Shown: positions 11,203-24,660, counted from the stretch's first letter. The stretch: DNA of 64,000 nt from Acanthacorydalis orientalis (GCA_034766995.1 CM068317.1:17111154-17175153); one strand, 5' to 3'. The notes: a model not told the origin generated them from the sequence alone. Numbers and translations: made by a program.

Positions 11203-11999
11203 ATAAATGAATTTTAACTATAGCGGGAATTTTTCACTCATGTATTTGAATAATTATTAGATAAATATAAATTGCTATATAACACAAAAACAGATGTGAC
11301 ACTGTTCATCAAAATTCGTAAAGCTGCTTAAATAATAACTATATTAAGAGTAATTGATATATTTGAAGAAATACTAGATGCTTATATATTGATTATGTGT
11401 TATATCTTATTTCTCAAGAGTATTAAAATAATGAAGTTCAAAAATTTTGAAATTAAGTTATAAATATTTATTTATTTTTTAATAATTACTTTTTGAATCA
11501 AATTTAAGATATTTTTGTTAATTATATATCCTTTAAATTATGTTATCTGAATAAAGTCATCATAAAACAAATAAAATTGGTGCATTACGATTAACTGTTC
11601 TCAAACTGTGACAAATGTTTTCATCTCTAAAAAATAAAAATTAAATTAAATTATATCAGTTGATTTTTATGTGATTAAAATATACTTAGATTGAATTTAA
11701 AAAGACTGACCTTTTACTTATAAAAAAATAATAATAAAAAGATATATGATTTTGTACTAATCCAACATATGTATTTACCACATCAAAATATAAATGAGTT
11801 AAGAAAATTAATTTACGATTTATTAATTCGTACAAATTGTCGAATAACAGAGCCGAACTTAGTCTTAATTTTGTTAGATAATTATATTTATATTATGTTA
11901 TGATTGTTTTCGGTTGTTGAACAATATTTTCTTGACTTACAGAAGAACAAAAATTCGATGAATGAAGAGGAAGAGTGGTTAAACAAGACCAGTCATTAT
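11203..11999. other. AT-rich non-coding stretch
   Basis: No open frame or repeat of note between the pogo-like element and the next mariner remnant. Confidence 0.55.
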
Positions 12000-12850
12000 T
12001 TCTTTAAATATATTTTCCCTTGACTCTAATACTATTTTCAGATCTTTGAATACGTGTCTTTAAATCTTCATAAAAACATTTTCTGTCTTTCAACCCAAAA
12101 TGAACCGAAATTGCTGTTTTGACTTCTTCATCATTCCCAATTTTTTTCTTATGTAACTCTTTTTTCTTACAAGAGCTACAACATTTTCCCAATTTTCTCC
12201 TCATTTTTACTTTTACTGCTGTCTTTAGTTGTTCCATTAGAAGGACATAGTGTTCTTCAGTTATAATGACATCCTTAGGTTTGTAATCGATCAATAAGAT
12301 ATCTTCTATATCCCAAAGAAACAGTGGATAACAGCTTTCCGGCCGTCAGTGAAATTTTTAACATTTTAGGGGTTATGTACCGTTTTTAAGTCAGTGGTTG
12401 GACTCCGGTTTTGCTTCAAGCTCATAGCGATGAACCTATATTTCATCTCCAGTAACTATTTGGTACAAAATTTCATCGGGATTGTATTTACAAAGTTTCA
12501 AATACTCCTTCGATATTTCAACACGTTATCGAATTTGAAGCGGTATGAGCATTCTTCGACACCAACACCCACCTTGCGCTGACGTTTGTTACGCCAAGAT
12601 GACCATGTAAAATATTCAAAAAGGTTGTATCTAATACTCTTACTTTGCCTGCGATTTGATTCTTCCTTATACAAGCACCATCTAATATTAATTCCTCTCC
12701 TTTTTTACAATTTTCCTCGAAGTTTCCTTCAAGGACTTTCTTGAAGTCGGGTCGTTTTCTATTGGATCTCTACCTTACTTAAAAAGACCATGACAATTGT
12801 AAATCATGGTTTTCCTAGAACAAGAGTCACCGTAAGCTGATTTTATCTGT
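12000..12850 (-). pseudogene. Mariner transposase remnant with deleted catalytic centre
   Basis: On the minus strand the order is LGVTNVSARWV (family L-MSKVSARWVPR), a worn VTGDE region near 12440, AGKLLSTV, WDIEDILLIDYKP and VIITEEHYVLLMEQLKTAVK (family GTTI--EYYA-LL-QL--AI). It then jumps over the HDNAP and SPDLAPSD region directly to NDEEVKTAISVHFGLKD and the tail GKYI. The open frame 12004-12294 (96 residues) therefore joins the region before the second catalytic D to the C-terminal tail. Stops and frameshifts are frequent upstream. Inactive. Confidence 0.8.
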
Positions 12851-14385
12851 TTCATAATAATTTGAAGTGTTCTTCCTTATTTTCAGAGCTGGATTTAGAC
12901 TAGGTTCCACCCTTAGGTCACCAATTAAATGCCGTCACTCCCCCCAAATTTCGTTTAAATTTATTAAGAGAAATACGTGACTATTGATAATTTTGAGAAT
13001 ATTTCAAGAAAAAAAAGTGTTGTGATCACTAAAAAATTTTTTAAATTTTCTATTCATTTAATTTATTTAAAACATGCAAATTATGAAAATTTGTTACATA
13101 AATTTCAAAAACGAAATTTGAACTACATACATTTTTGATTCAATTCTTCATTTCACATTTGAGCTGTAAATAGAAATTATGATTGAAAATAAAATTTTCA
13201 GCTTTAAAAATTTGATTCCTATCAAAATTTGCCACCATGGGTAGTGGTCTATATTCCCTCTGTCTTAATCATACGTTGCTTATTTTGTAAGAAACTTAAT
13301 AATGACACGAAACTCAAAGTTCTCTATTCTGGGAAATTTCCAATTTGACTTGCGTTTTAAGTGATAACGAGTACACTAATACTCATAATTACTTGTAACT
13401 TGGTATGTATACTATTGTAAAAATCTACTTTCCTGTCACTGTTAACACGACCATTCCGCGCATTTTTGGACCTTTTCTCGTAGCTTAATAATTCTTAATA
13501 TCATAAACTATTAGAAAATGACTTAAGAGATACAACCTTAGAACACTAAAATACAAGACTTTTCTGCAGATGACATCACCATTGAAATATTTATAAATTA
13601 CAATCAAAAATTGTCGATAACATGTTATTGACCAATTTCAATGATAATTGGATTAGTAGTTCGCGGGATAGAGAAATAATTCATCACTGAAACACAATTG
13701 TTTTTATAATTTTTGTAAAAATACATATATTCCATGTATATTTAAATGCTAGACAGTTGACTACATAAAAATGCCCTTCGATTCAAAATTGATTTTTAAG
13801 AAAAATATATTTACAATTTGGAATCTAATTTTTAAATTTATTGTAACTCATAAATAAAATTTTAAAAGAATCAAATGAAATGGAAATAAACAAATTAATT
13901 ATTTGTCTTTACGCTATAACTAGTTAAAGAAATAATACAATCCAAAATAATAAACTTTATTTTTTTTGTAGTTTTTGCGTAAAAATTAAAACTTATAAAG
14001 CCAACTTATCTTAGAGTAATTAATATAATGTGCGTATTATTTTTTTGAGCAGTAAAATATATTTGAATTTGTTTTTTTTAAATTGTTTGATTTTTCTATA
14101 CAAGTTCTTTATATGAAAAATGGTATATAATTACATTAAAACTGAAAACACTGTCACAAAGTACAGACCGATAGAAATTTATTAAATTATTATGACTGTA
14201 TAATGAGTAAGGTGAATCATAATAAATCAATCTTATTTTTATACAAAGATTCTTAATTCTATCCAACTGAGTTATTTATAAATATCTATATCTATTAGTT
14301 TTCATACTTACCAATAAGTGACGATGTAAGGTAAATAGAAAAGTTACGTATAACATAAATACACTAACTAATAGGGAGAGAGAGG
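12851..14385. other. Mostly AT-rich non-coding stretch
   Basis: A slightly GC-richer patch at 12888-12955 (contains CCGTCACTCCCCCCAAA) and another around 13233-13262 (CCACCATGGGTAGTGG) may be remnants of a repeat I do not recognise. No coding frame. Confidence 0.45.
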
Positions 14386-15625
14386 ATGTGCCAAAAAGAA
14401 GCGGGAAAATTTCAAACCGTAATAATTAGATCAATTTTCATTTTTGAATAATTTTGTTTACATATTTTTGTTAGGTATATCGGGCTATTTTATTTTTTTT
14501 AAATAGCGATTGATAGATGAAGTGTAGTTTCTTATCTGTAGTCTTATTTAGAAATTTTCCAATACGTGTGTTAATATGTTTGGTGAAATCCTCACAATTG
14601 CTTCTCGGATTTTTAATTTAAGTTTAGATAGTTAAGTTAATCTTACTGGCCAAACAACATCTATATTTTTGAAAATTATATGGTTCGAAAAGAGTGATTT
14701 TATAGCAGCCATGGACACTCTAGTGGTATGACTTGTTGCCTCATATTACTAGAACCATGTAATTTGTAGAAATTGAATTAATTCTTGTGTTACAAATGTT
14801 GTAAACATGTTAGTGTAGCGGGGTGCATTAAGGTTTATGGCATTTTCGTTATCATCTTCGAGAAAAAGAGCCCCTATAATGCCGAAAGACGAACGTGCAC
14901 ACCATACAGTAACTTTTGGAATATTCAGCGGCTCTTAATGTGATTTGCATTGAATCTTAATGTGGTTCGCAGCATTCCATTATCGACCATTGTGATTATT
15001 CACATAGCCGTTTAAATAAAAATGCGCTTCATCTAACATGAATAAATTATGAATCGTGTTTTCATCTTCATCTAAACGCTCTAACATATCTTGAGAAAAA
15101 ATCACGAAAGCAGGCAAATCAGTACCTTTTAACTTCTGAAAGAATTTTAATTTTGTACGGATGAAAATTTAAATCTTTATGTAACATTCGACGTAGCGAT
15201 ATGTTACTAATGTTCAATTCAGATGAGTGTTTATGAGTTGAACGTCGTGCGCCACGCGTTACAGCAAATCTAACACGGTTAATGTTTCTGCTCTTTTACT
15301 GTTCTTCTGGAACCTTCATGCTTCAAATTTAATGTGGAACGAGTCTACTTAAATTTCTGAACCCACAAGTTGATGGCATGAGTGTTCGCTGCATGCCCAC
15401 GACGCGGAATGTTATAATGATTGCGAGAAAGTCGTTGTATGGTTGTAGCAGGCTCGCCATTTTTGTAAAATGAATTCATAGCGAAAGCTCGATGTGTACC
15501 AAGCCATTGCTCCATGTTTTCTAAATGGCCACGAATAACTAACAATATATCACTTAATTTTACTCTCCCACTCCAACGATAAATAAATAACTCTCTTTTA
15601 GAAGTTCCTGCTCCACTGGCGCAAA

Positions 15626-15627
<2 letters not shown>
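14386..15627 (-). mobile_element. Decayed Tc1/mariner-type transposon (DUF4817-like HTH family)
   Basis: Transposase remnant on the minus strand. The N-terminal HTH is still open at 15345-15545: MEQWLGTHRAFAMNSFYKNG, then HYNIPRRG and AINLWVQKF, matching family patterns M-QW---RAFAVK-FYKNG and AIK-WV-NF. Downstream pieces are LDEAHFYLNGYVNNHNG (first catalytic D region), VTVWCARSSFGIIG and FLEDDNENAINL. Later parts are badly worn. The ends show weakly matching inverted repeats (GTGCCAAAAAGAAGCGGGAA at the left, reversed GCGCCAGTGGAGCAGGAAC at the right). The right end touches an (AT)n array. About full length but inactive. Confidence 0.85.

Positions 15628-15628
<1 letters not shown>

Positions 15629-15699
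<71 letters not shown>
15629..15699. repeat. (AT)n microsatellite
   Basis: About 35 uninterrupted TA units, starting within a few bases of the transposon end at about 15627. Confidence 0.97.
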
Positions 15700-15704
<5 letters not shown>

Positions 15705-16565
15705 CGACCAAAAATAAAGAATTTCCTTCATTTACTTCAATTATTGCAATGTTGTTTTGTACAGTAATGTAAATTAGTGTTTTTTATATTATCAATAGCA
15801 AACTTAAATACTATTTCTCGAAAATATTCGAAAATAAAAATTTGGTACTTATCGAGCCGTTAAGAAGTGATACAAGAACATGTAAACTTATAAAAATGGA
15901 ATTCAAAATTACACACAAAATCATCATATTTTAAAATAATTTAAGTTAGAAAAATAAAATTAAATACCTAGGAATTGAAATATAAACCATTTCAGAAATT
16001 ATAAATGCAATATGCCAAGACAAAATTTCAAACTATTCCATGCAAGAAAAAATTCAGCCATTGAGGTACTTCGGTTTTTGTATTTATGTGTAACATAAAC
16101 TAAGAGACAGATAAATGCACTATGCAATATTATTTACTTATCAGTAATTAAAATGTCTGGTATTAAATAAAAAATAATAAAATAGTAAAAAAAATAGTAA
16201 AATGAAATTTATTTTTTTAAAAAAAAATGTTATTAAGAAATAATTCTTATTTTTATGAAAAATATATAACAAATTTTTTTTCTATAAATTTATTATTCAT
16301 AAAATACAGTACTGTAAATAACAGCACAACCTATAAAAGCATCCATGCGATATTCAGGAAAGAGATCACTCGTATGTAGATTTTATATAAGTACATTACT
16401 CTGTAAGTTTAAACGGAAACTTATACATAACATATAAAATGGGTTGTGTAGGAAAAGCATGAGTACAAAAAAATTATTAATTCAATAACATATATAATAA
16501 CATATATAATAACATTTATATAAATTTAATTAATTTATACAAATCGTTAATAAGACTCAAAAATA
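15700..16565. other. AT-rich non-coding stretch
   Basis: Includes a short direct repeat of ACATATATAATA near 16488-16514. No gene recognised. Confidence 0.5.
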
Positions 16566-17139
16566 TTAGGTTGATAGAAAAATAATTTCGGTTTATTAGT
16601 TCGTGTGGCAGCTATTTGTCAAACTTTTTTGGTTTTCCTCGCTGTTATAAGTGGTCCAGAACTGTTAGATGATTAACGACTAAATTTTGTTCTAGCTCAC
16701 GAATTATTGTGCGTGATTCTAATTCAACTAACGCTTTCAGTTGGTCGTTATGAACTGAAGAAGGACACCCGCACCCTTCTTCATTTTCAAAGCTCTCGTC
16801 CACAGCACGAAATTTTTGAACAACCATTGCATCGTACGTTCCGTAACAGTACCTACACCAAAAGCATCTTTTAGTTTACGATCTGTTTCTGTTCCTTTAC
16901 CACCCGTTTTGAACTCATACAAAAATGCTCTTATTTGATTCTTTTTCATATTTAATTCAATAGCCTAATTTAAAGCAAAATTAATAATAATATAACCAAA
17001 GTCGATATTACCAAAACATAGAGCAAAAATGCCGTTTAAAATGATATTAACATGAACACTATGATATAACACGTTTACTAAAAAAAATAAGGTTAGAATT
17101 CAGGAAACAAAAACCGAAATTATTTTCCTACTAACCTCA
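16566..17139 (-). mobile_element. Cecropia-type mariner deletion derivative, copy A
   Basis: Starts TTAGGTTGATAGAAAAATAA after a TA and ends with the inverted copy (TTATTTTCCTACTAACCT). These resemble Hsmar1/cecropia-type mariner termini. Inside, on the minus strand, two overlapping open frames (16737-16949 and 16645-16827) encode only the N-terminal HTH part: MKKNQIRAFLYEFKTGGK, FGVGTVTERTMQWLFK, PSSVHNDQLKALVE, and VNHLTVLDHL. The sequence then goes directly to the 3' terminus without any catalytic domain. A frameshift separates the two frames around 16810. The same junction is seen in the copies at 34918, 36478, 37550 and 43799. Confidence 0.9.
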
Positions 17140-18356
17140 TATAAATTAAAGAACAAATAAATAGTTTATTTTAAAGAAAGCTAAATAAAATTTCAAGAAA
17201 AGGAGATAATATAATAAAATAAATTATTCAAATTTTGATGGACTTAGATTTTAATGATACATACTATGATGAAGGCAAAAAAATCAGTTTTTTACTTTAC
17301 AAATTTGAATATCATCATGATAAGAAAAAAATAACCTTTGATTTATTCATATATTACCAAAAATTTCTAAGTAAATCCAATTGATTCTAGATCAGATTCG
17401 TAGTGGTTCTAGATCAGTCTTGGAGCAGTTACAGTAGTATATTTATATTCACAGGATAATAAGAACTATTATGAGATAAAAAGATGATGAACTATTATTA
17501 AGTATATGTACTTGTTTCCGTGTATTTGGTAATATAGTTTTATGAATTGTTTAGACATTTCAATAATTTATCGACTGATTTGATTTCAGCCTTCAGAAAT
17601 TAACTTGAAACCCTTTTTTCATATAATGCATTTTTTTTGGACAAAAACTTGAGAATTGTTAATTCAATAAGTATAAAAATTTAAGAATATGTTCATCACA
17701 TAATTCATCTCATGACTTAAATGATCAAATTTCTAGTCAACTCAATGTTTAAGTAGTCAAAATTTTATGAATTATTGAAATTTTATTATTTATTGATTTC
17801 GAGCTGTATTTAAGTATTATATTAAAAACATATTTTTGTTTTAGAACCATTATTTTTTTGCAATAGTCGGCTTTAACACGTTTTTACATGTCGAAATTAA
17901 GAAGATGGTGATAATATTTTATTATTCTGAAGTGTGTAAATAGTTTAGATTATTTTTTGCCGCTATTAAAATATATATTTAGTTCACAAATAATATTCAG
18001 TATTTATCAATAATATTCTATTTTTGATAAAGTCGTAAAAAATCTTCTTTACTACATCGTAACGTTTTTCCTAATTTATCAATAAGTGATGGAAATTTCA
18101 CAAGATCAATAGAAAAGATAGTAGGGCACTACATATTTCTTTCAAATTGAATATTGTAATATTTAAAGTAATATTTATTAAAGAAGATATTTTATGTACT
18201 TTAACTTTTATTAAGATTTTTCGATATTATAAAGTATTGGAAACTAACGAAAATGCTGAAAAAATGAAACTCTTTAGCTTCTTTACAAGTAATTGATCAA
18301 TGAAAGAACCTAGTTGCTTATTTTTTTCAGTTATCTGTGTAAATAGTATTTTTTTT

Positions 18357-18358
<2 letters not shown>
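17140..18358. other. AT-rich non-coding stretch
   Basis: A short imperfect repeat of ATTCTAGATCAGATTCGTAG at 17383-17420 is seen. Nothing else recognised. Confidence 0.5.
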
Positions 18359-18397
<39 letters not shown>

Positions 18398-18430
18398 TAT
18401 ATATATATATACATATATATGTTTATATAC
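18359..18430. repeat. (AT)n microsatellite, interrupted
   Basis: AT array with GTACAT, ACAT and GTTT interruptions, ending at the left edge of a transposon remnant. Confidence 0.95.
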
Positions 18431-19595
18431 AGGTGGTCAATCAATCGTGGTACCAAAAATTAAATACTCAACTTTTTTTCTATTCAATATTTTCAATACT
18501 TTTTTCTATTTGCAGATTGATCTTTAAAATTTATGAAAATGGATAATTGGACTAATGAAACCATAATTTGTATAGTGCACCGATATCGTCATTTGAAGTA
18601 TGTAATTAATGTGCAGAGAGTTGAGACGCGAGGTTCACCACACATCTCCAAATAGATGAACGATAAATTGACTTCTTAATAATATTAACAAGTATGTAAT
18701 CGTGCGAGTAACGTCCTATCGCAGAAATTTAACAGATCGGACACTGGAAGCAATAGTCACTGTAGCTTCTGTCTTACAAGAAAATCCTTAGATTTTAATA
18801 AGTAGTTTATCGGCTCAAATTGATATTATCAGAGGTTCAATAATGACAATATTGCATAAGTATTTAGACTTGTTTCCTTATAAAATTCAAGTCACAAGTA
18901 CGTTGGACTAGATTAGACATACCTATTCGCTTAAAGTTTTGCTACAAGGCGCTTCAAATTGTAGAAGAGAACAACTGTCTTTTTATGTCTAACGAAGCAG
19001 ATTTCGATTTAAACGGAAATATTAATTAACAAAATTGTCGAATATGGACTGATAACAACCCACAAGATTTTTACGAAATTAAACTACATCCATAACGTGT
19101 CACTGTATGGTGTGCGGTTTCATCGCAGTGTATTGTCATACCATATTTCTTCGAAGAAAACAATCGCACAGTTACTATAAATAGGGAGCGGTATGTGAAT
19201 ATGATAGAAGTGTTTTTATGCATGTAGCTGCGCAGAAAACGAACACGGTTCAACTAAGTGTGGTTTCAGCAAGACAGGGCAACAGCTCACATTACTAAAA
19301 TCGTAATGGCAACACACAAACGAAAATTTTCCAATAAATTAATCTCCCGCAACCACACATTTCGTTGGCCACCAAGATCACTTGTCTTTAGTGCACCAAT
19401 ATTTTTTTTATATAGCTATACAAGTGGTGCACAAGATCAGATCAACCAGTATTAATGAGTTAAAGCAGGCGATTACACCGCTGTGATTATGGGAATTCGA
19501 TGTTGAACTCTTTAAGCGGTTATGAACAACTTTTTGCTAAGATATAGACCATGCGTTAACGAACGTGGAGGCCATTTAAAATCTGTTATTTTTAA
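18431..19595 (+). mobile_element. Decayed Tc1/mariner-type transposon (DUF4817-like HTH family)
   Basis: Plus-strand remnant: MDNWTNETIICIVHRYRHLK (N-terminal HTH) from 18539, SVLQENP around 18775, a worn first-D region near 18990 (MSNEADFDLNG-like), VTVWCAVSS and IPYFFEENNRTVTINRERYV at 19095-19200. The open frame 19258-19455 follows, with VWFQQDRATAHITK (second catalytic D, family VWFQQDGATAHTA) and FRWPPRSLVFSAPIFF, where the third catalytic D position is lost. The tail NERGGHLKSVIFK-like region is near 19560. Many stops. The three copies of this group in other places are separately diverged. Confidence 0.85.
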
Positions 19596-19715
19596 ATATT
19601 AATTACGAGATAAAAATTAAAAGAATTTATCTATAAAATAAAACTTAATTTAATCAAATACATACATTATGAAAAAAGTTACTCGAGTTTGTCTTTGTAA
19701 CAGAATTTATTAACC

Positions 19716-19716
19716 A

Positions 19717-19793
<77 letters not shown>
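19716..19793. repeat. Compound (CT)n(AT)n microsatellite
   Basis: A CT block to 19750 switches without a gap to AT at 19751-19793. Confidence 0.97.
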
Positions 19794-19796
<3 letters not shown>

Positions 19797-20460
19797 TTTG
19801 AGACTAAAGACTAAAATTAAAAACTAATAAAATTCGATGCTAAATTTTTTATTCAATTCTCTTCAATATAATCAATATAACCAAAAAATAAACAGTTTTA
19901 GAATCTAAACGTTCATAATCATTCAATTAAAAATATATATATATATATTCTATAATTTCTATTCTTGCGACACATTAAATCAATCCATATAAATGTCGTA
20001 GTTGATGTCATCACTATACGTTAATAGCGAAATTCACTTCTTACATGAATGATATTTTCCCTGTTTTCCACAAAAGCAATTAAGCGGTGAAAATGAGTGA
20101 ATTCTCGCTTGGAGATTTTCTAAATCTTACATACAAAGCAATATTTTCACCATTTCATATAGCACAATGTATTTGGTACCCAATTTCTATAACGGTGCAG
20201 AATGAACGCTTTTCATACAACTCGTGTAAGACAGCTCCTCTCTCACAAAATACGACTGAATCGCCAGACGTGTTGCTTGACGCATTTTAGTGCCATTCCA
20301 AGCTATTCACTTCTCTGCTAATGACTCTATTCTTTTTGGTGTGCATTTTGCTTAAACAGCTGAAGCATAGCAATAGAATTGAACGCGACTATTCAGTGCA
20401 GGATTTAGATTCATAACATTCTGCTCGTGACAAATCGATCAAATTTGTCATCACAGTTTA
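19794..20460. other. Unassigned stretch with a GC-richer part
   Basis: From about 19980 to 20430 the composition is more even than in the surroundings. A 67-codon open frame (20087-20290, starting MKMSEFSLGDFLNL) lies here and ends FSYNSCKTAPLSQNTTESPD. I recognise no family. It could be a decayed mobile element or old exon sequence. Confidence 0.35.
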
Positions 20461-21399
20461 TGTATTTTTATAGGAAAATTATTTTAAATTAGTTTATTAA
20501 TAAATAATTAGTAATTTTCTTCAATATTTGTTAGTAACTTTTCAAATATATTTTTAAACATTTTTAATTTATATGATATAAAACACCCATTCCAAACTAC
20601 ATGAAATTTAAACACATCTATGAATAAAGAATAAAGAATATACGCATATGTAAATAAATAGAAACTTTTTATATGTAAATAAGTATAAACTTTGTTGTAA
20701 ATGTGCTCAAATATAAATAAACAGATGAATTCAAATACTAAGTACAAATTCTAAACCTTAAGTGAAAAGAACAAAACATAAATGTATACGGCTGACAATT
20801 CTAAACCTTGCTTCAAATAGTAGTAATCTAAATTGGTTCTACACCAACAGTATTTTTAGTGAGGACAAATATTTAAATAACAAGTAAAGTGAACTATTTA
20901 ATACTGAATTTTAAATTTTAGTTCAAATTTGTGATAAACATAATTCTCTTTTAAAAATGCGGAGATAAAACATCAGGTATCTGAAATTTGAAATTCAGGA
21001 ATATTTGAATTTTATAAATAGAGAGAATGTAAGCAAACTAGATAATACATCAAGTTTTATACATGAATTAAAATCTTTTTATTTTATGATGATTATTGCA
21101 GATAATTAACTAATATTATGAATTATTAGCACATTTAATGTGAAAGTATCCTGATTTCAACTTGACGACATCATTTTTTTCAAAATTGTAATGATATTAT
21201 TTATGGATATACATTTAGCCAGGATGTTTAGATATGAATAGAAAACATATAAATATATTATTTTTATGCAAATTACAAATATTGTGCCATCCTATAAAAT
21301 TTTAATATAAGTTTTGAAATAGCGAAAAAAAATTGACGTTCGAATTTTGATGCAAAATATATTTTCCGTTATTATTTACAACTGCTTCCTATATTTATC
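20461..21399. other. AT-rich non-coding stretch
   Basis: A 79-codon minus-strand open frame (20508-20747) is rich in Phe, Tyr and Ile and looks like chance in AT-rich DNA. Confidence 0.5.
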
Positions 21400-22440
21400 T
21401 TCAATTTTCAGTACCCTGACGATAAAAATGTTTAGCATTTGCACTAAATAAAAAGTCGAGCTCCCTTCGGATATCATTCTCTGTATTAAGCCGTTTTCCA
21501 TTGATGTGATTTTGGAGACATTATAACAAAAGATAATCCGATGATGGTAGGTCAAGGGAATATGGTGGATACGTCATAACTTCTCATTCTAATTTCCTCA
21601 GTTTTTTTAGGGTTTCTCATGGCGTTGTCGTGGTGAAAAATTACACCTTTTCTCTTCGCTAATACTGGCCGTTTTTCATCAATGGACTGTTTAAGCCGTA
21701 CCATTTGTTCACAATATAACTCCTTTGTAATGATTCAATTGTATGGTAATCGCTCATAATGGATAATTCCTCCCATATCCCACCAAAAAAAAATATAACC
21801 CCTTTTAGATAGAGCCCTAATTTTGCAGTTGAATATGGTGTTACGTTGTGGTCAACCCCATTGGCTTTGACGTTTAATATTGTTATAAACAATCCATTTT
21901 TCATCATCAGTAACAATTCTATTCAGAAATAGATCATTTTACAATCGGTATAGATGAGAAGTGAACATGTTTTCTTATTGTTTTAAATTAACGTCCGATA
22001 ACTCATGCAGAACCCACTGACCCAGCTTAGAAATCTTATCAATCATTTTCAAGTTCCAATGAATAGTTCAGTGTATTATTTTCAGATTTTCGGTTAAAAT
22101 TCTTCTACAGCTGAACTAGGAGTTTGTTCTACAAGTATTCGTAGGATCTCATCATCTAACTTTTGAGAACATTCTGACTTTTCCTAATCTTCAAGGCCGT
22201 ATTTTCCCGACCGAAGTCGTTAAAACCATCCTACATCTCTGACTAAGACTAATAAAATTTGAACCATAAATTTCCTACATTTTTTTACTGCAGTTGTAAT
22301 GTTATAGCACTGACGAAACTCCCAAAGCAAAATATGTTTATAATATACTCTTGACATTTCCTTGATAACTAATATTTTTTTCATGTACATTTGCGTGATC
22401 ACTGTTAATCTTCCACGATAAGACTAAGAAAACATTAGGT
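21400..22440 (-). pseudogene. Mariner transposase remnant, near full length
   Basis: Reading the minus strand from about 22220: GKYGLED and SECSQKLDDEILRILVEQTP (HTH linker region), TDDEKWIVYNNIKRQSQW around 21920-21870 (first catalytic D, family TCDEKWILYDN-KR--QW), FFWWDMGGIIHYERLP, ITKELYCEQMVRLKQSIDEK, KRKGVIFHHDNAM (second catalytic D), a worn YPPYS-DLPSSDY region near 21550 (third D), and HINGKRLNTENDI. The open frame 21659-21916 is a different frame over part of this. It belongs near the SETMAR-like mariners. Stops and frameshifts throughout, so inactive. The element's termini are not clear. Confidence 0.85.
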
Positions 22441-22752
22441 ACAATTGAGCAGCATATGGATCTGATACGTTATTGTAATAATTGCAAAGTTTACATCATC
22501 AATTTTCACCTATATGAAAATACCATATTATTTATAGGATGACCCAATATAGTTTCATTAATTAAAATTTTCGCTACAACGCTATAATATACGAATATAG
22601 TATTTCATAAAATAAATTAAATATTTGAATAATGAATACAATATATAATAGTATTGAAGTAAGTGTGAAAAGAATAAAAAACTAATATTTTATGTTTATT
22701 ATACAAAAAAGTATGCAGTAGGCACTTAGAAAAATAATAGTAATTAATAATA

Positions 22753-22755
<3 letters not shown>
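22441..22755. other. AT-rich non-coding stretch
   Basis: Nothing recognised between the mariner remnant and the next AT array. Confidence 0.5.
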
Positions 22756-22823
<68 letters not shown>

Positions 22824-22828
22824 ATATT
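22756..22828. repeat. (AT)n microsatellite
   Basis: About 30 AT units followed by GTATGTATATAT. Confidence 0.97.
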
Positions 22829-24000
22829 ACATCTGGTTGGCCATAGGATTTATTGTTATTTATTATTGATATTTTGCATATAACAGTGTACATCATAATA
22901 ACGTGGTTTAATTTTTCTACAGGTTTAAACAAAACGAAAAAACTCTTTGCGATAAATTCGTTCAGGAAATTTTGTAAGAAATATGACACCAAATAGGATA
23001 GAAATGCGAATGTAAATTTACTTATGAAAATTGTTCAAAATACTGTACTCACTTTATATGAATTCCATTAAGATTCGAATAACTAAAATTTTTAAGTATC
23101 GTTCTTCACTTCTTTCTGGTAGGAGGTTGTATTGAAATTGGCTGTTTTTTTATATTTTTTGGGCATTTATTTCAATAACAAAATGTGAATACATTACAAG
23201 TCGAAACGGTCGAAAACTGAAGTCTTGGTTGAATCAGTGATTACATAATTTCCTTAAAAATAGTCTAAAATCATTTTGTCTATTGTATTTTGAAATAGAA
23301 ACATTTGTTATTAAGGCTCTGGGCTTACAAGATAACAATATTTTATAATACTGGCGCTCTAGATTGAAAAATAAGTATACAATTATTTAATTTGCTCGAC
23401 AGTGAATACATTTCACTCACGACGTTGATACCCATACTTTACTGTAAAAAATCAATGAATTTTTATATATAACAGTTTAAGACAATATTAAATTCTTAAG
23501 AATTTGTATTTAAAAATGGCTTTAAAGCTAATTTAGGCAATTACAATGAAATTCGCATTAAAGGGTACAAATTAAAGAGAAGACAATTTGTTTTATGTAT
23601 AGTTCAAATTCATCAAAAAGTGGTAAGCTTTTCATCTGTGTTATTACAAAAAATTCAAACTATTCAGCTAAATCCAGGTAAAGATTCTTTTTAATTATTA
23701 TAAAGAAATAAATTTAATAATCTGAGTTTTTTGATATATTCTAATTAAAAGTCAATCATCAGTAATTTAAGCCCAGATAAAACATTTTGAATTATTTCGA
23801 AAAGTTTTTTTACTTTAAGTATATATACTAGTTAGTCTCATTTACTTTTTAAAACTACAGAAAAATGTTAAGTATAAGAAATAATTATATTGACTTCAAG
23901 GAATTTATTTTAAAAGCAAATAAATAATTATTCTGCAAAACTAAAATCATTGGTAGAAAGTTAAAAATTCTGATTCGATGTTAAATATATATGTTTATAT
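22829..24000. other. AT-rich non-coding stretch
   Basis: No open frame, element or structure that I can support. Confidence 0.5.
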
Positions 24001-24021
24001 GTACGTATGTACGTATGTATG

Positions 24022-24061
<40 letters not shown>
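24001..24061. repeat. Compound (GTAC/GTAT)n(AT)n microsatellite
   Basis: Tetranucleotide GTAC/GTAT units to about 24026, then AT units. Confidence 0.95.
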
Positions 24062-24215
24062 GATTAATATTGAGGTTTAAAATCTGAAAATCCTTAACGA
24101 CAATATTGATTAAAAATAGTCAAGCCAAATATAATTCCTTTCAACGCTAAATCAGCTTATTTTAAATTCTGCAATTTGTGTCCGCTGGAAAACTCTTAAC
24201 ATTAAAAAAATCGTT

Positions 24216-24660
24216 TCAAAAAGAACGCGCTTGACAACCATCAAAAATACCGTCACAATGCCTTAAAAAGGGTATCCTTTTTTTCAACAATCCCACCCAA
24301 CTTATGCACTCAACCAACCATATCGCTAGTAGTCGCGATAGCGATTTTGTTCTTTTTGAGTGCAGATTCATTATACTCATTGAATGAAAGCGTTCAAATA
24401 GACCTCTCCACTTCACTCTCAGCCGCTCTGTGTACCCGCTATTTCCTCCACCTCTTGCTGCTACTTCTACTAACCTCGTATATACAATCGTCATTCGCGT
24501 CCATCCCTTCTTTTCCCGTTGTCCACACAAAATCGAGACTAGCGGCGATGTACACTGAATCTCTATTGTATACCTCTACCACCGGCAGTTCCTGCTTCCC
24601 TTACCCATCGCTTCACACAATGAGAAGGGTTGGTAAGTGCTCCTGATTGCAAACTAATCG
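24216..24660. other. GC-richer block, possible first exon or regulatory island
   Basis: A pyrimidine-rich, CpG-containing island in AT-rich surroundings. On the plus strand the open frame 24347-24643 has a Leu-rich hydrophobic run (YFLHLLLLLLLTSY, residues about 32-45). It is followed at 24633 by a consensus-like splice donor GTAAGT in the context GGGTTG/GTAAGT. An inverted repeat ATCGCTA / TAGCGAT lies at 24321-24344. The minus strand also has an overlapping open frame (24216-24530). I recognise no protein. If transcribed rightward this could be a 5' exon, but low-complexity pyrimidine-rich DNA can give such a frame by chance. Confidence 0.35.
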
